A stretch of 53,424 nt of DNA from UBA2231 sp964415175 (lineage in GTDB: Bacteria > Elusimicrobiota > Elusimicrobia > Elusimicrobiales > UBA9959). Below the pieces are notes generated by a model, which saw only the letters and a list, made by a program, of their open reading frames with translations, was not told the origin of the DNA and did no database searches. Of this stretch, positions 30,731-38,044 are shown in pieces. The stretch lies in assembly GCA_964415175.1 (NCBI GenBank), contig CAYPYG010000021.1, positions 1 through 53,424 on the forward strand. Direction: 5' to 3'. The translations under genes were made by a program, and so were the position numbers. The number at the start of each line of letters is the position of its first letter. Position 1 is the first letter of the stretch.

Positions 30731-30778
30731 GAGCCCGCGGCCCCATATTAACGGGGATCCTCGCGGGCTCTTCCTTTT
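30731..30778 (+). ncRNA. Candidate ~48-nt hairpin RNA (promoter into terminator)
   Basis: Directly at the predicted start of a near-consensus promoter lies a 9-bp perfect stem GAGCCCGCG / CGCGGGCTC (30731-30739 and 30762-30770) with an inner CCCC/GGGG helix in the loop, followed by TTCCTTTT. The transcript would be about 45-48 nt and wholly structured. It may be a small RNA, a transcription roadblock, or only the terminator of the metH operon with a chance promoter. No coding capacity. Confidence 0.45.
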
Positions 30779-30787
30779 GGTTTATTT

Positions 30788-30881
30788 GGGGACGCTGATT
30801 ACTAAATGCCTAATTAGCCGCTGCCCGCACTCAGGTGGCAGTCTGAATGAAGTAATTAGGCATTTAGTAATCAGCGTCCCC
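30788..30881. repeat. 94-bp element with perfect 29-bp inverted repeats
   Basis: The arms 30788-30816 and 30853-30881 are exact reverse complements over 29 bp, beginning GGGGACGCTGATTACTAAAT. The 36-bp centre holds a smaller stem CTGCC/GGCAG. Such structures resemble REP/BIME units mobilised by REP-associated tyrosine transposases, or a small MITE. No transposase lies nearby. The right arm supplies the last codons and the TGA stop (30871-30873) of the WG-repeat gene on the minus strand. Confidence 0.8.
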
Positions 30882-31836
30882 TGCTATATTCCCGGCCGGA
30901 GCGGTCGATGTAGAAAGATTCACCGTCCCGGGATACATTGGCCACGCCGCCGCTGAAACCGGCGACCGAGTCGTAAAGCGGTTCTATGACCTCTTTGCCG
31001 GCGGCGTCTATGAAGCCCCATTTGCCGGAGAGTTCCGGCAGCACCGGGGCCAGTCCCTCGCTGAACGAGGCACACATGAAGAACCTGAAGGCTATTTTTT
31101 CGTTCCCTTCCGGGTCGATGTAGCCGCAGCGCTCACTGGCGCCGCCGCGGCGCTTGGCCGGGGCCAGCCCCTCCGAGTAGGGACCGATGTCGATGAAGTC
31201 CCGCTCCTTGAAGGCCATGGAATCGCGCAGGATGAAACCGTACTTCCCGCGCAGCCTCGCCGGGGCGAAGCCGCCGGAGAACGGGAACGCCGCGTCGTAC
31301 ACCGCCGGGGCCGCCTCCCGGCATTCCCCGTCCACGAAGCCGTAGAGACCGCCGCGGCGGACCCTGGCCAGTCCCTCGCTGAAAGGCTGTATTTCCTCGT
31401 AGTCGCAGGGGATGAACCCCATTCCTTTTGTCAGGAAACCCGTGACCCCGTTCTTCCTGGCCGGCGCCAGGCTCCCGGAAAATACGCCCGCCTCGTCCAG
31501 CGTGAAGGGGTGGGCTTCGGAGCCGTCTTTCCTTATATAGCCCCAGCGGCCGCGGAGCTTCACCGGCGCCAAACCCTCCGAAAAGGGTCCGGCGGACTGG
31601 TAGACGGCCTTTATTTTCTCGCGGCCCTTCGCGTCTATGAAGCCGTAGCGGCCCCTCTTCATCACGAGGGCGAGGCCTTCCGAGAAGGGCTTCGCGGCGT
31701 CGTACGCGGCGCGTATCTTTACTTTGCCGCCCGGCGCGGCGTAGCCCCACTTGGCGCCGGCTCTAAGCGGAACGAGGTCCTGCGCGGCGGCGCCGGCGGG
31801 CAGGATGAGGGCGAGGGCGAGGATGGAGCGTATCAT
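30871..31836 (-). CDS. Secreted WG-repeat protein
   Basis: A 321-residue protein with a signal peptide (MIRSILALALILPAGAAAQ). It is built of about seven or eight WG-type repeats of ~35 residues, with the recurring pattern W/YGYI-D-G-E-I-Y-x-A-PFSEGLAPV; examples are RYGFIDAKGREKI, RWGYIRKDG, LYGFVDGEC, KYGFILRD, CGYIDPEGNEK and KWGFIDAAGKEV. WG repeats form surface or periplasmic scaffolds of uncertain role. Its last residues (RGR) and stop codon come from the right arm of the inverted-repeat element, so the original 3' end was probably cut or replaced by its insertion. The ATG is exactly 6 nt after TAAAAT (31843-31848), a leaderless layout. Confidence 0.82.
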   Translation of the reverse strand: MIRSILALALILPAGAAAQDLVPLRAGAKWGYAAPGGKVKIRAAYDAAKPFSEGLALVMKRGRYGFIDAKGREKIKAVYQSAGPFSEGLAPVKLRGRWGYIRKDGSEAHPFTLDEAGVFSGSLAPARKNGVTGFLTKGMGFIPCDYEEIQPFSEGLARVRRGGLYGFVDGECREAAPAVYDAAFPFSGGFAPARLRGKYGFILRDSMAFKERDFIDIGPYSEGLAPAKRRGGASERCGYIDPEGNEKIAFRFFMCASFSEGLAPVLPELSGKWGFIDAAGKEVIEPLYDSVAGFSGGVANVSRDGESFYIDRSGREYSRGR

Positions 31837-31842
31837 GGTCTT

Positions 31843-31848
31843 ATTTTA
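31843..31848 (-). promoter_or_regulatory. -10 box placed for leaderless WG-repeat gene
   Basis: TAAAAT on the minus strand, then AAGACC (6 nt) and the ATG at 31836. No Shine-Dalgarno is present. Confidence 0.6.
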
Positions 31849-31859
31849 GCAAGAGAAGG

Positions 31860-32597
31860 TCAGTCCTCGCCGAACTCGGTTATATTCTTCCTGTACTTGA
31901 GCGGCACGAACTGCCGCTGCAGGGCGGGATTGAGCCTTTCCTTTATCGCGACGGAATCGAAGAAGGCGCGCCAGAGCGACGCGGTGCGCTTTTCTTTTTC
32001 CGACGGAGGCGGGACGGAGGCTTCCAGCGCCGAGACCAGCCGGAGCCGGCCGCCGGCGTGCATCGCGGCGAGCCCCCTTTTTTTGTCATGCAGTATCCAG
32101 TTGAACCCCGCCATGCGGCGGCGGAAATGATTGGTTATAAGGGGGAGTATGTTGTGGTCGGGCTCTATCTCCGAGTACAGCGTGCCGTCCTCCAGCTCTC
32201 GGAAGCGGAGCAGGCCCTTGAAGCGGTGCGCCTCGCGCAGCACGGCCAGCGCGGTCCTGTGCGCGCGGTTGACCACCGGGTCGGCCAGCCTGTCGTTGAG
32301 CCCCTTGCCGGCGGCGAAGGCCCGCCTGGCATAAGCAAGCAGCAAAGAGTCCCGGTCTTTTTCCTTCGAAAGGAAGCAGAGCTTGATGTTATCTACGGTC
32401 TCCGGTCCAGAGACGGCCGTCAGGCGCTCCAGGAAGTCGGCGGCTTTCCGGCCGTCGCTTTTGACTTCCGTCGCCGGAGCGAACAGGTCGTCCTGCGCGG
32501 GAGTCTCGTCGGCCATCTCGGCCGCCGGGTCGCTGACCGCCGCGGCCAGCGCGCAGACCAGGCCGGTGAAGCTGCCGTCGTGGACATAGGCGCTCAT
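31860..32597 (-). CDS. TIGR03915-type DNA-metabolism protein (DUF4130)
   Basis: A 245-residue protein matching the TIGR03915/DUF4130 family: YVHDGSFTGLVCALAAAVSD at the start (the usual Y-D-G-S/T-F-x-G-l motif), LLAYARRAFAAGKGLNDRLADPVVNRAHRTALAVLREAHRFKGLLRF in the centre, LYSEIEPDHNILPLITNHFRRRM, and WILHDKKRGLAAMH. The family always travels with the radical SAM protein TIGR03916, here just upstream with an ATGA overlap, and is thought to take part in DNA modification or repair; the reaction is not known. I chose ATG 32597 because of that overlap and the conserved motif that starts right after it. Confidence 0.88.
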   Translation of the reverse strand: MSAYVHDGSFTGLVCALAAAVSDPAAEMADETPAQDDLFAPATEVKSDGRKAADFLERLTAVSGPETVDNIKLCFLSKEKDRDSLLLAYARRAFAAGKGLNDRLADPVVNRAHRTALAVLREAHRFKGLLRFRELEDGTLYSEIEPDHNILPLITNHFRRRMAGFNWILHDKKRGLAAMHAGGRLRLVSALEASVPPPSEKEKRTASLWRAFFDSVAIKERLNPALQRQFVPLKYRKNITEFGED

Positions 32598-33856
32598 GCC
32601 GACGCTCCCGCCGGCGTTTCCGCCGCCGCGCCGAAGAGCTCCGGCTGCGCGGGCCTGCCCGACGGGCCTTCCAGCAGCTTGGCGCGTATGGCCGCCGGAT
32701 CGTCGCGCCTCAGGCCGCCGTATATCCCGCCGGCGGTCACGAAATAGACGGCGCGCTTCATTACCGCCCCCAGCCGCCGCAGGTCGTCGAGCGACAGTCG
32801 GCCGGCGCGGCGGGCGCGGACTATCCGTTTGGCCGTCAGCACGCCGAAGCCGGGCACGCGCAGCAGTTCCTCGTAAGGAGCCTTGTTGACCTCCACCGGG
32901 AAGCGGTCGAGGTTGCGCAGCGCCCAGACGGTCTTGGGATCGAAGGTCAGGTCCAGGCAGGGGCATTTCTCGTCGAGCAGTTCTTCCGTGGTGAAGCCGT
33001 AGAAGCGCAGCAGCCAGTCCGCCTGGTAAAGGCGATGCTCGCGCCGCAGCGGCGGCTCCTTCACCGCCGGCAGCCGGCTGTCCGTAGTGGCCGGGACGAA
33101 AGCGGAGTAATAGACGCGCCGCAGGCCGAGCTTGTCGTAGAGCGACTGGCTGAGCTTCATTATCTGCAGGTCGCTCTCGGGACTGGCGCCGACTATGAGC
33201 TGGGTGCTCTGGCCGCCCGGCGCGCAGGGGGGAGCGTTGCGGCTCCGGCGGCGCTCCTCCTTGCCGGCCGCTATCGTCTCCGCCAGCCGGGCCATCGGCT
33301 TCAGGACGCCGTCGCGGCTCTTCTCTGGCGCAAGCCGCTCCAGCGAAGCGGCGCTGGGCAGCTCTATGTTGACGCTGACGCGGTCGGCGTAGAGCGCGGC
33401 CAGGTCCACGAGCCGCCGGTCGCAGCCGGGTATCACTTTAAGGTGAATGTAGCCGGGGAATTTGTGATCGACGCGGAGGCGTCGGACGGCGGCTATCAGC
33501 AGCTCCATCGTGTAATCCGGGCTCCGGGCCACGCCGGAGCTGAGGAACAGCCCCTCGATATAGTTGCGGCGGTAGAAATCCATCGTCAGGCCCGCGACCT
33601 CGTCCGGAGTGAGCAGGGCGCGCGGACAATCCGACGAACGGCGGTTGACGCAGTAGGCGCAGTCGTAGACGCAGAGGTTGGTCAGCAGGATCTTGAGCAG
33701 CGAGACGCAGCGCCCGTCGGCCGACCAGCTGTGGCAGCAGCCCGGCACCCGCTCCGCGCGGCCGCCCGCGCCGGACCGCGTCGAGCCCGACGAGGCGCAG
33801 GAAGCGTCGTACCGGGCGCCGGCCGTGAGTATCTCTATCTTGCGCCGCAGGTCCAT
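32594..33856 (-). CDS. Putative DNA modification/repair radical SAM protein (TIGR03916)
   Basis: A 420-residue protein. The radical SAM cluster motif is CVYDCAYCVNRRSSDCPRA (C-x3-C-x2-C). Before it comes MDLRRKIEILTAGARYDASCASSGS with extra cysteines and GCCHSWSADGRCVSLLKILLTN, typical for this family. The C-terminus has a helix-hairpin-helix, VPGFGVLTAKRIVRARR, suited to DNA binding. The partner gene follows with a 4-bp overlap. ATG 33856 was chosen because TATAAT lies exactly 6 nt upstream and the family begins at this residue; longer in-frame starts would run into the IS91 fragment. The hairpin at 33877-33898 covers the -35 region, which suggests regulated expression. Confidence 0.88.
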   Translation of the reverse strand: MDLRRKIEILTAGARYDASCASSGSTRSGAGGRAERVPGCCHSWSADGRCVSLLKILLTNLCVYDCAYCVNRRSSDCPRALLTPDEVAGLTMDFYRRNYIEGLFLSSGVARSPDYTMELLIAAVRRLRVDHKFPGYIHLKVIPGCDRRLVDLAALYADRVSVNIELPSAASLERLAPEKSRDGVLKPMARLAETIAAGKEERRRSRNAPPCAPGGQSTQLIVGASPESDLQIMKLSQSLYDKLGLRRVYYSAFVPATTDSRLPAVKEPPLRREHRLYQADWLLRFYGFTTEELLDEKCPCLDLTFDPKTVWALRNLDRFPVEVNKAPYEELLRVPGFGVLTAKRIVRARRAGRLSLDDLRRLGAVMKRAVYFVTAGGIYGGLRRDDPAAIRAKLLEGPSGRPAQPELFGAAAETPAGASA

Positions 33857-33862
33857 CCCGAT

Positions 33863-33868
33863 ATTATA
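33863..33868 (-). promoter_or_regulatory. -10 box placed for leaderless radical SAM gene
   Basis: Perfect TATAAT on the minus strand, then ATCGGG (6 nt) and the ATG at 33856. TTGTCG of the adjacent hairpin ends 11 bp upstream of the box. Confidence 0.7.
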
Positions 33869-33876
33869 AGAAATGG

Positions 33877-33898
33877 GTGCGACAACGTAGTGTCGCAC
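33877..33898 (-). promoter_or_regulatory. Hairpin/operator upstream of radical SAM gene
   Basis: Perfect 8-bp arms GTGCGACA and TGTCGCAC with loop ACGTAG. Its core on the minus strand is CGACACTACGTTGTCG, identical to that at 2581-2596 and followed by the same 11-bp gap to a TANNNT box. It also lies at the edge of the IS91 fragment, so a repeat-element origin is possible. Confidence 0.5.
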
Positions 33899-34551
33899 TC
33901 CCTCCGTTCCGGCGCGGCTTTTCAATACATTCGGAAGTAGCGGTGAGGGGCGAGGACCGGGAAGGTCTGGAGCGTCTGGTCTATTACTGCGCCCGCCCGG
34001 CGCTCTCGCCGGCAAGGCTGGAATACTCTGAAAAAGCGAAGATAGTGATATACCGCACTGAAAAGAAGGAAGGGTATCCCGCGATGCTGGCCATGTCCCC
34101 GGTCGAATTCCTGCGCAGATGGGGACTGCTGATGCCGCCCGCCAACAAGAATACGGTCCATTACTATGGCGCGCTCGCGCCGCGGTCGCCTTTAAGGGCG
34201 TTACTGGTCGCCAGTACGGAAAAAGCGGCCGCTGAGCTGAACAGAAAGAAAAAGCTATCGGCCGTTAAAGAGGGGATGCTCGGGAAAGCCAGATCCTGGG
34301 CCGCCTGCCTGGCCAGGATATTCGAGATCTACCCGCTTGTCTGTCCGAACTGCAGGATAGAACTGAAACCAGTGGCCGTGATATTGGATGATAAAGAGCT
34401 CGTGCGCCTTTTATCCCACCTGGGTCTGCCTGATGAGCTCCCCAAGATAAAACCCGCCCCTAAAACCTGCGGACCGCCGGACGAAGGCTGTCAGTTGTGT
34501 CCGGGGGCGGACTTATATGACGACATAAGTCCGCCATTACCGGAAGACTAG
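33877..34551 (+). pseudogene. 5'-truncated IS91-family transposase
   Basis: The frame gives up to 224 residues, but homology to IS91 transposases begins only at about RGFSIHSEVAVRGEDREGLERLVYYCARP (family: F-S-L-H-x-D-R-x-x-L-E-R-L-x-R-Y-x-x-R-P). Further matches are MSPVEFLRRWGLLMPP, YYGALAPRSPLRALLV and the C-terminal zinc-knuckle-like IYPLVCPNCRIELKPVAVILDDKELVRLLSHLGLP. The N-terminal half with the HUH motif and catalytic tyrosines is missing, so the copy cannot be active. The stop at 34551 lies inside a 176-bp sequence repeated at 37573-37748. Confidence 0.82.
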
Positions 34552-34663
34552 AATCTCGCCTCGCCAACCCGGCGCCCGCCGGGCGGAAGAACCACGTCTA
34601 ACTCAGCGAAAAACCACCAGGTTTTCGATAGTATGAACAAAACCGGCGGTTCTCACGCGAAAA
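34488..34663 (+). repeat. IS91 terminal sequence, copy 1
   Basis: This segment covers the transposase 3' end and the following 112 bp. It matches 37573-37748 over 176 bp without gaps, at roughly 85% identity by eye. It contains an 11-bp stem GGCGGACTTAT/ATAAGTCCGCC and further small stems, as expected for the rolling-circle end of an IS91-type element. The sequence after it switches to a host-like reading frame. Confidence 0.8.
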
Positions 34664-34902
34664 ATTCAAAAAATAACGCCGGGGGGAAGGGGCAAAATCG
34701 AGGGGGGACTGCCGATAAGCGTGCTTATGTTTCCTACAGATTCAAGGGCATCCTGGTGATCACGGCGGTGCTGTCGATGATCATCGCCTACCCCCAGGAC
34801 GCGCTGTTCCTGTTCTTCTCGCTCTACGCCGTCTCCGGCGTGATCGCGGGCATCTACAAGGCCCTGCGCGGCCTGTTCCGAGGCCGGGAGGCCGCCTGCT
34901 GA
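34633..34902 (+). pseudogene. 3' fragment of a phosphatidylserine synthase-like gene fused to IS91 end
   Basis: The first ~25 codons are IS91 terminal sequence and a Gly/Asn-rich junction. From about residue 29 the protein reads AYVSYRFKGILVITAVLSMIIAYPQDALFLFFSLYAVSGVIAGIYKALRG, which resembles the last membrane segments of CDP-diacylglycerol-serine O-phosphatidyltransferases. The catalytic CDP-alcohol motif is absent, so this is a fragment: the IS91 element inserted in or carried off the end of pssA. It might still be translated as an 89-residue fusion. A bidirectional terminator follows. Confidence 0.55.
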
Positions 34903-34922
34903 GGCCGCTTCCGCGGCAAAGA

Positions 34923-34955
34923 AAAGCCCGGGGCGCTCCCCGGGCTTTTTCTTTT
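34923..34955. terminator. Bidirectional intrinsic terminator
   Basis: An 11-bp stem AAAGCCCGGGG / CCCCGGGCTTT with a CGCT loop, followed by TTCTTTTC on the plus strand and TTTTC on the minus strand. It serves the pssA fragment and the convergent membrane-protein operon. Confidence 0.88.
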
Positions 34956-34967
34956 CTGCGCCGCGCT

Positions 34968-35594
34968 TCAGTCGAGCTTGGGGCTCTTGGGCCCGGAGTC
35001 GGGCTTGGTTGAGCTGTTTTTTAAGAGCCATAAACTGAAGAGGATATTGGCCGCCACTATGAATATCAGGCCGTTGGTGTGGCGGGAGCCCGGTTTGTGC
35101 GTCAGGCCGTCTTCCACGAAATAAGCGAACCACACGACGTTCACCAGGAACGGGGCCGTATACAGGAAATGGAGGATAATGCGCAGCCACTGGCGCGGGT
35201 GCAGGTCCCCTGTGCGGAATACGGTGAGCCAGATGTAGCCCACCAGATAGAACTGGGCGCTGGCCAAGGCGGCGATAAAACCGGGGGGATTGAAGGACGT
35301 GGGGCCGCCATCGGTAAAGCCGCCGCCCATTTCAAAGAGCACGCTTAGCAAAAAGACCGGCAACAGCGCGTAAGCCGCGGCGTAGGCCCTGCCGAGCGGC
35401 ATGGGGGACGGCCACGCGTCGAAGAGGCGTTTAAAGAAAGTGCCGGCCAGCCCGGTCAGGGCCGCCGCGATAGCCCAGACGTAGGCCGGCGCGTCGATAA
35501 GGGATACATCAAGGAACGCTTTTACGCAGGCCTGCAGCATGAATATGAAGACGACCAGGCAGGCCGCGGCGGGGATCAGGCGTTTGTTCCTCAT
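34968..35594 (-). CDS. Membrane protein, paralogue of the 35616 gene
   Basis: A 208-residue protein I cannot assign to a family. It has about six hydrophobic segments. The C-terminal half shares a strong pattern with the protein at 35616: HPRQWLRIILHFLYTAPFLVNVVWFAYFVEDGLTHKPGSRHTNGLIFIVAANILFSLWLLK. The shared HPRQWLR-x2-HFLYT and KPG-x-R-x-x-NGL elements lie between membrane segments, so they probably face the same side and form a functional site. AAAGGAAC precedes ATG 35594. It is the last gene of a three-gene minus-strand operon (ankyrin protein, paralogue, this gene) sitting between the two IS91 terminal repeats. Confidence 0.7.
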   Translation of the reverse strand: MRNKRLIPAAACLVVFIFMLQACVKAFLDVSLIDAPAYVWAIAAALTGLAGTFFKRLFDAWPSPMPLGRAYAAAYALLPVFLLSVLFEMGGGFTDGGPTSFNPPGFIAALASAQFYLVGYIWLTVFRTGDLHPRQWLRIILHFLYTAPFLVNVVWFAYFVEDGLTHKPGSRHTNGLIFIVAANILFSLWLLKNSSTKPDSGPKSPKLD

Positions 35595-35615
35595 AAGAGT
35601 TCCTTTGGAGTGTGT

Positions 35616-36308
35616 TTATCTCGCAATGGGCCGGGCTGACCGGAGTTTCTTGCGCCACAGCCAGAAGGCTATGTTCGCAGCTACCAGAAATAACAGGCCG
35701 TTGCTGTCGCGATGCCCGGGCTTGGTCATGAGGGCCGTTCCCACGAAGAGACCCAGCCTTGCCAAAGGTATGAGGAACGGGAGGGTGTAAAGGAAATGGC
35801 TTATCACGCGCAGCCACTGGCGCGGATGTTCAGCCCTTGTCCCGTAGACCTTCATCCAGATCCAGGTCACAAAGCCCAGCTGGAGGTTGGCGAGGGGCGC
35901 GATAGCGAGCACGACGAGGTATTCGGGCGTTTTGTCGGAACCGTCGGTAAAGCCGCCGGCCAGTTCCAGCAGCAGGCAGAGCAGCAGCGGCAGCAGCAGC
36001 AGGTAAGAGATGGCGTACGCCCGCCCGATGGTCAGTTCCCTGCTCTTAAAATACAGCGCTATTCTGACTATTGCCCACACCGCCCAGACAGCCAGCAGCC
36101 CCGCGCCTATAGTCAAAGCCGCCGGCAGGCTCATGGGGGCGGTCAGGGCCCCGAAAGGGACACCAAATTTAACGCATGGGTCGGCGGCGCTCCCGGACAC
36201 GTCGCAGCCAAGACACATATAGGCTAACCCGAAGCCCAGCGAGATCAGCAAAGGCGCGGAGACGAGTATTACGCCTGTAACGGGAAGAGCCCAGAATAGT
36301 CTTTTCAT
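35616..36308 (-). CDS. Membrane protein, paralogue of the 34968 gene
   Basis: A 230-residue protein with about six to seven hydrophobic segments and no family I recognise. It shows HPRQWLRVISHFLYTLPFLIP and MTKPGHRDSNGLLFLVAANIAFWLWRKKL, aligned with its neighbour. The N-terminal part has a cysteine-bearing loop, MCLGCDVSGSAADPCVKFG, absent from the paralogue. ATG 36308 has AGAGGGGG 8 nt upstream; an in-frame GTG lies at 36314. It begins within 6 bp of the ankyrin gene stop. Confidence 0.7.
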   Translation of the reverse strand: MKRLFWALPVTGVILVSAPLLISLGFGLAYMCLGCDVSGSAADPCVKFGVPFGALTAPMSLPAALTIGAGLLAVWAVWAIVRIALYFKSRELTIGRAYAISYLLLLPLLLCLLLELAGGFTDGSDKTPEYLVVLAIAPLANLQLGFVTWIWMKVYGTRAEHPRQWLRVISHFLYTLPFLIPLARLGLFVGTALMTKPGHRDSNGLLFLVAANIAFWLWRKKLRSARPIAR

Positions 36309-36313
36309 GATCA

Positions 36314-37498
36314 CTACCCCCTCTGGGCGCCGGACAGGAGGGCGATAGTATCCAGGAATGGTTTGCGGCCGGCGGCGTGCTGTTCCGGCGTGACTACTTT
36401 CGCTTTCGCGCGGTAGGCGTCGGACGGATCCGGATGTTTTTCGCGCTCAACGTAATCCTTGTAGTTACGATCGAACTCGGCCAGCGCCTTTTTGGCGAGG
36501 TCCAGCGGGCGTTGGCCTTCGGGGCCTTTAAGGGACGCGTCCGCGCCATGGGCCAGCAGGTAGCTGACGGCGTCCGGCTTGCCTAGCTGGGCCGCGCGGT
36601 GCAGGGGCGTCAAGCCGCCGCTGTTACGCGCGTTTACAGGCGCTCCCGCGGCCAGCAGCAGGTCGCACACGTCGAAATGGTTCCGCAAGGCCGCCTGCTC
36701 CAGCCCGGCCGAGATCACCTCGGGGGATATACCCGCGGCGAGCAGCAGCCGCGCAGTTGGGACATTGGACGACAGACTGTAAGGGCTTACGCCCCCGGTC
36801 GGAGCCCCTTTACCCAATAAGAAAGCCACCATTCGGTTTTGGCCTCCCCTGGCGGCCGCTTCGAGCGCGCCCGCGTTCACGTCGGCCCCGCACAGCACCG
36901 CCAGCCGCGCGCCGGCCAGGTCCCTGGTGGCGACCTCGTTTATCAAATGCTTCCCGCTCCCCAGCAACGCCCAGGAACCCCAGCCGATAAGCGCAGCCAT
37001 AAACGACAAAGCCAGTTTCACCGTTAAAGACCTGTGGGAGGGCTCCCGGGAAAACTCTGTGCCCGTGGCCGCCGCCGGCCGGGAGAAGAGAGCCAGCGTA
37101 GCGCCCAGGGCCAGGAGCATGCCTGCCAGGAATATGTAAGCCCCCAGCAGCATCTCAAAAACGTTTTCCATACCGGAGAAGGGCCCTGTGGGAATGTGGT
37201 TTTCATTTGCCTTGAACCCTCTCAGGAACAGGAAAAAGCCGAGCCCGTTCAGCGGCAGGCCGGTCCAGAGCGCCGCGTATGGGGCCCCGGGGCGGCCGTG
37301 TAACCGGCGATGGATTACGACGATAAGCGCTGGCCCCGCCAGCAGCGCCAGGGAAAGGAAGGCGTCGTCCACGTAGAAGCGGCCCAGGATATCGAATATC
37401 CCGTTTATGGCGACGACTCCGCCGTAAGCCGCGGCTGATACCGCCGAAGCGATAAGACCCGAGGAAAGATACCGGGAAAAAGTTTTCAGAGTTTTCAT
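36314..37498 (-). CDS. Membrane protein with ankyrin repeats
   Basis: A 394-residue protein. The N-terminal ~190 residues contain four to five hydrophobic segments. From about residue 195 ankyrin-type repeats follow, with motifs such as DLAGARLAVLCGADVNAGALEAAARGG, MVAFLLGKGAP, DVCDLLLAAGAPVNARNSGGLTPLHRAAQLG and DAVSYLLAHGADASLKGPEGQRPLDLAKKAL. The C-terminal tail is charged. Ankyrin repeats bind partner proteins; the likely partners are unknown. It is first in the operon with the two paralogous membrane proteins. TATACT lies 12 nt before the ATG and no Shine-Dalgarno is seen. Its upstream end is close to the second IS91 terminal copy. Confidence 0.78.
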   Translation of the reverse strand: MKTLKTFSRYLSSGLIASAVSAAAYGGVVAINGIFDILGRFYVDDAFLSLALLAGPALIVVIHRRLHGRPGAPYAALWTGLPLNGLGFFLFLRGFKANENHIPTGPFSGMENVFEMLLGAYIFLAGMLLALGATLALFSRPAAATGTEFSREPSHRSLTVKLALSFMAALIGWGSWALLGSGKHLINEVATRDLAGARLAVLCGADVNAGALEAAARGGQNRMVAFLLGKGAPTGGVSPYSLSSNVPTARLLLAAGISPEVISAGLEQAALRNHFDVCDLLLAAGAPVNARNSGGLTPLHRAAQLGKPDAVSYLLAHGADASLKGPEGQRPLDLAKKALAEFDRNYKDYVEREKHPDPSDAYRAKAKVVTPEQHAAGRKPFLDTIALLSGAQRG

Positions 37499-37572
37499 TA
37501 CCCGGAAATGAGTATAGGCGTTACCCGGCGTGTTGTCAATCGCGGAATGGAGCGGGGCACGCCCGGAGAAAT

Positions 37573-37748
37573 CTGCCAGCTGTGTCCGGGGGCGGATTTA
37601 TATGACGAAATAAGTCCGCCATCACCGGAAGATTGATCCCGCCACTCGCCGACCCGGAGTCCGCCGGGCGGAAGAACCACGTCTAACTCAGCGAAAACCC
37701 GCCAGGTTTTTGATGTTATGAACAAAACCGGCGGTTCTCACGCGAAAA
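37573..37748 (+). repeat. IS91 terminal sequence, solo copy 2
   Basis: This copy matches 34488-34663 without a transposase gene attached. It keeps the GGCGG...CCGCC stem and the conserved tail with AACAAAACCGGCGGTTCTCA. It lies in the same orientation as copy 1, and between them are the pssA fragment and the three membrane-protein genes. It could be the footprint of one-ended rolling-circle transposition. Confidence 0.8.
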
Positions 37749-37757
37749 TACAGATAA

Positions 37758-38033
37758 ATGAAGTCACAGCGTGTCGTACATTCTCTTTTAGTCGCGGCGG
37801 GTCTGCTGGCCGCCGGCACAGGGGACGGGACTTTGTGCGAGCTGAATTTCGAAGATAATGCCGGGTTCCGGGACAACTGCTATTGCGAAATGGCTTTAGC
37901 CAGGAACGACACAGCTTTCTGCCGCACGGTCTCAGAACCGCCTCAGCGGGAATACTGCCTGGAACAGTGCGCGGAAAAGAAGAAGTACGAAGAAAAAAAC
38001 GGTTCCGGACAACTGCCCGTACTCCCGGGCTGA
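37758..38033 (+). CDS. Small secreted cysteine-rich protein, unknown function
   Basis: A 91-residue protein. The first ~20 residues (MKSQRVVHSLLVAAGLLAAGTGDG) look like a signal peptide. The mature part has six cysteines in a spaced pattern (TLCELNFEDNAGFRDNCYCEMALARNDTAFCRTV, then REYCLEQCAEKKKYEEK), which suggests disulfides. It does not match a family I know. It follows the solo IS91 end by 10 bp, so its upstream region may be of IS origin, and it converges with the P-type ATPase gene, whose stop lies 12 bp away. Confidence 0.55.
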   Translation: MKSQRVVHSLLVAAGLLAAGTGDGTLCELNFEDNAGFRDNCYCEMALARNDTAFCRTVSEPPQREYCLEQCAEKKKYEEKNGSGQLPVLPG

Positions 38034-38044
38034 AAAACAGGTTT

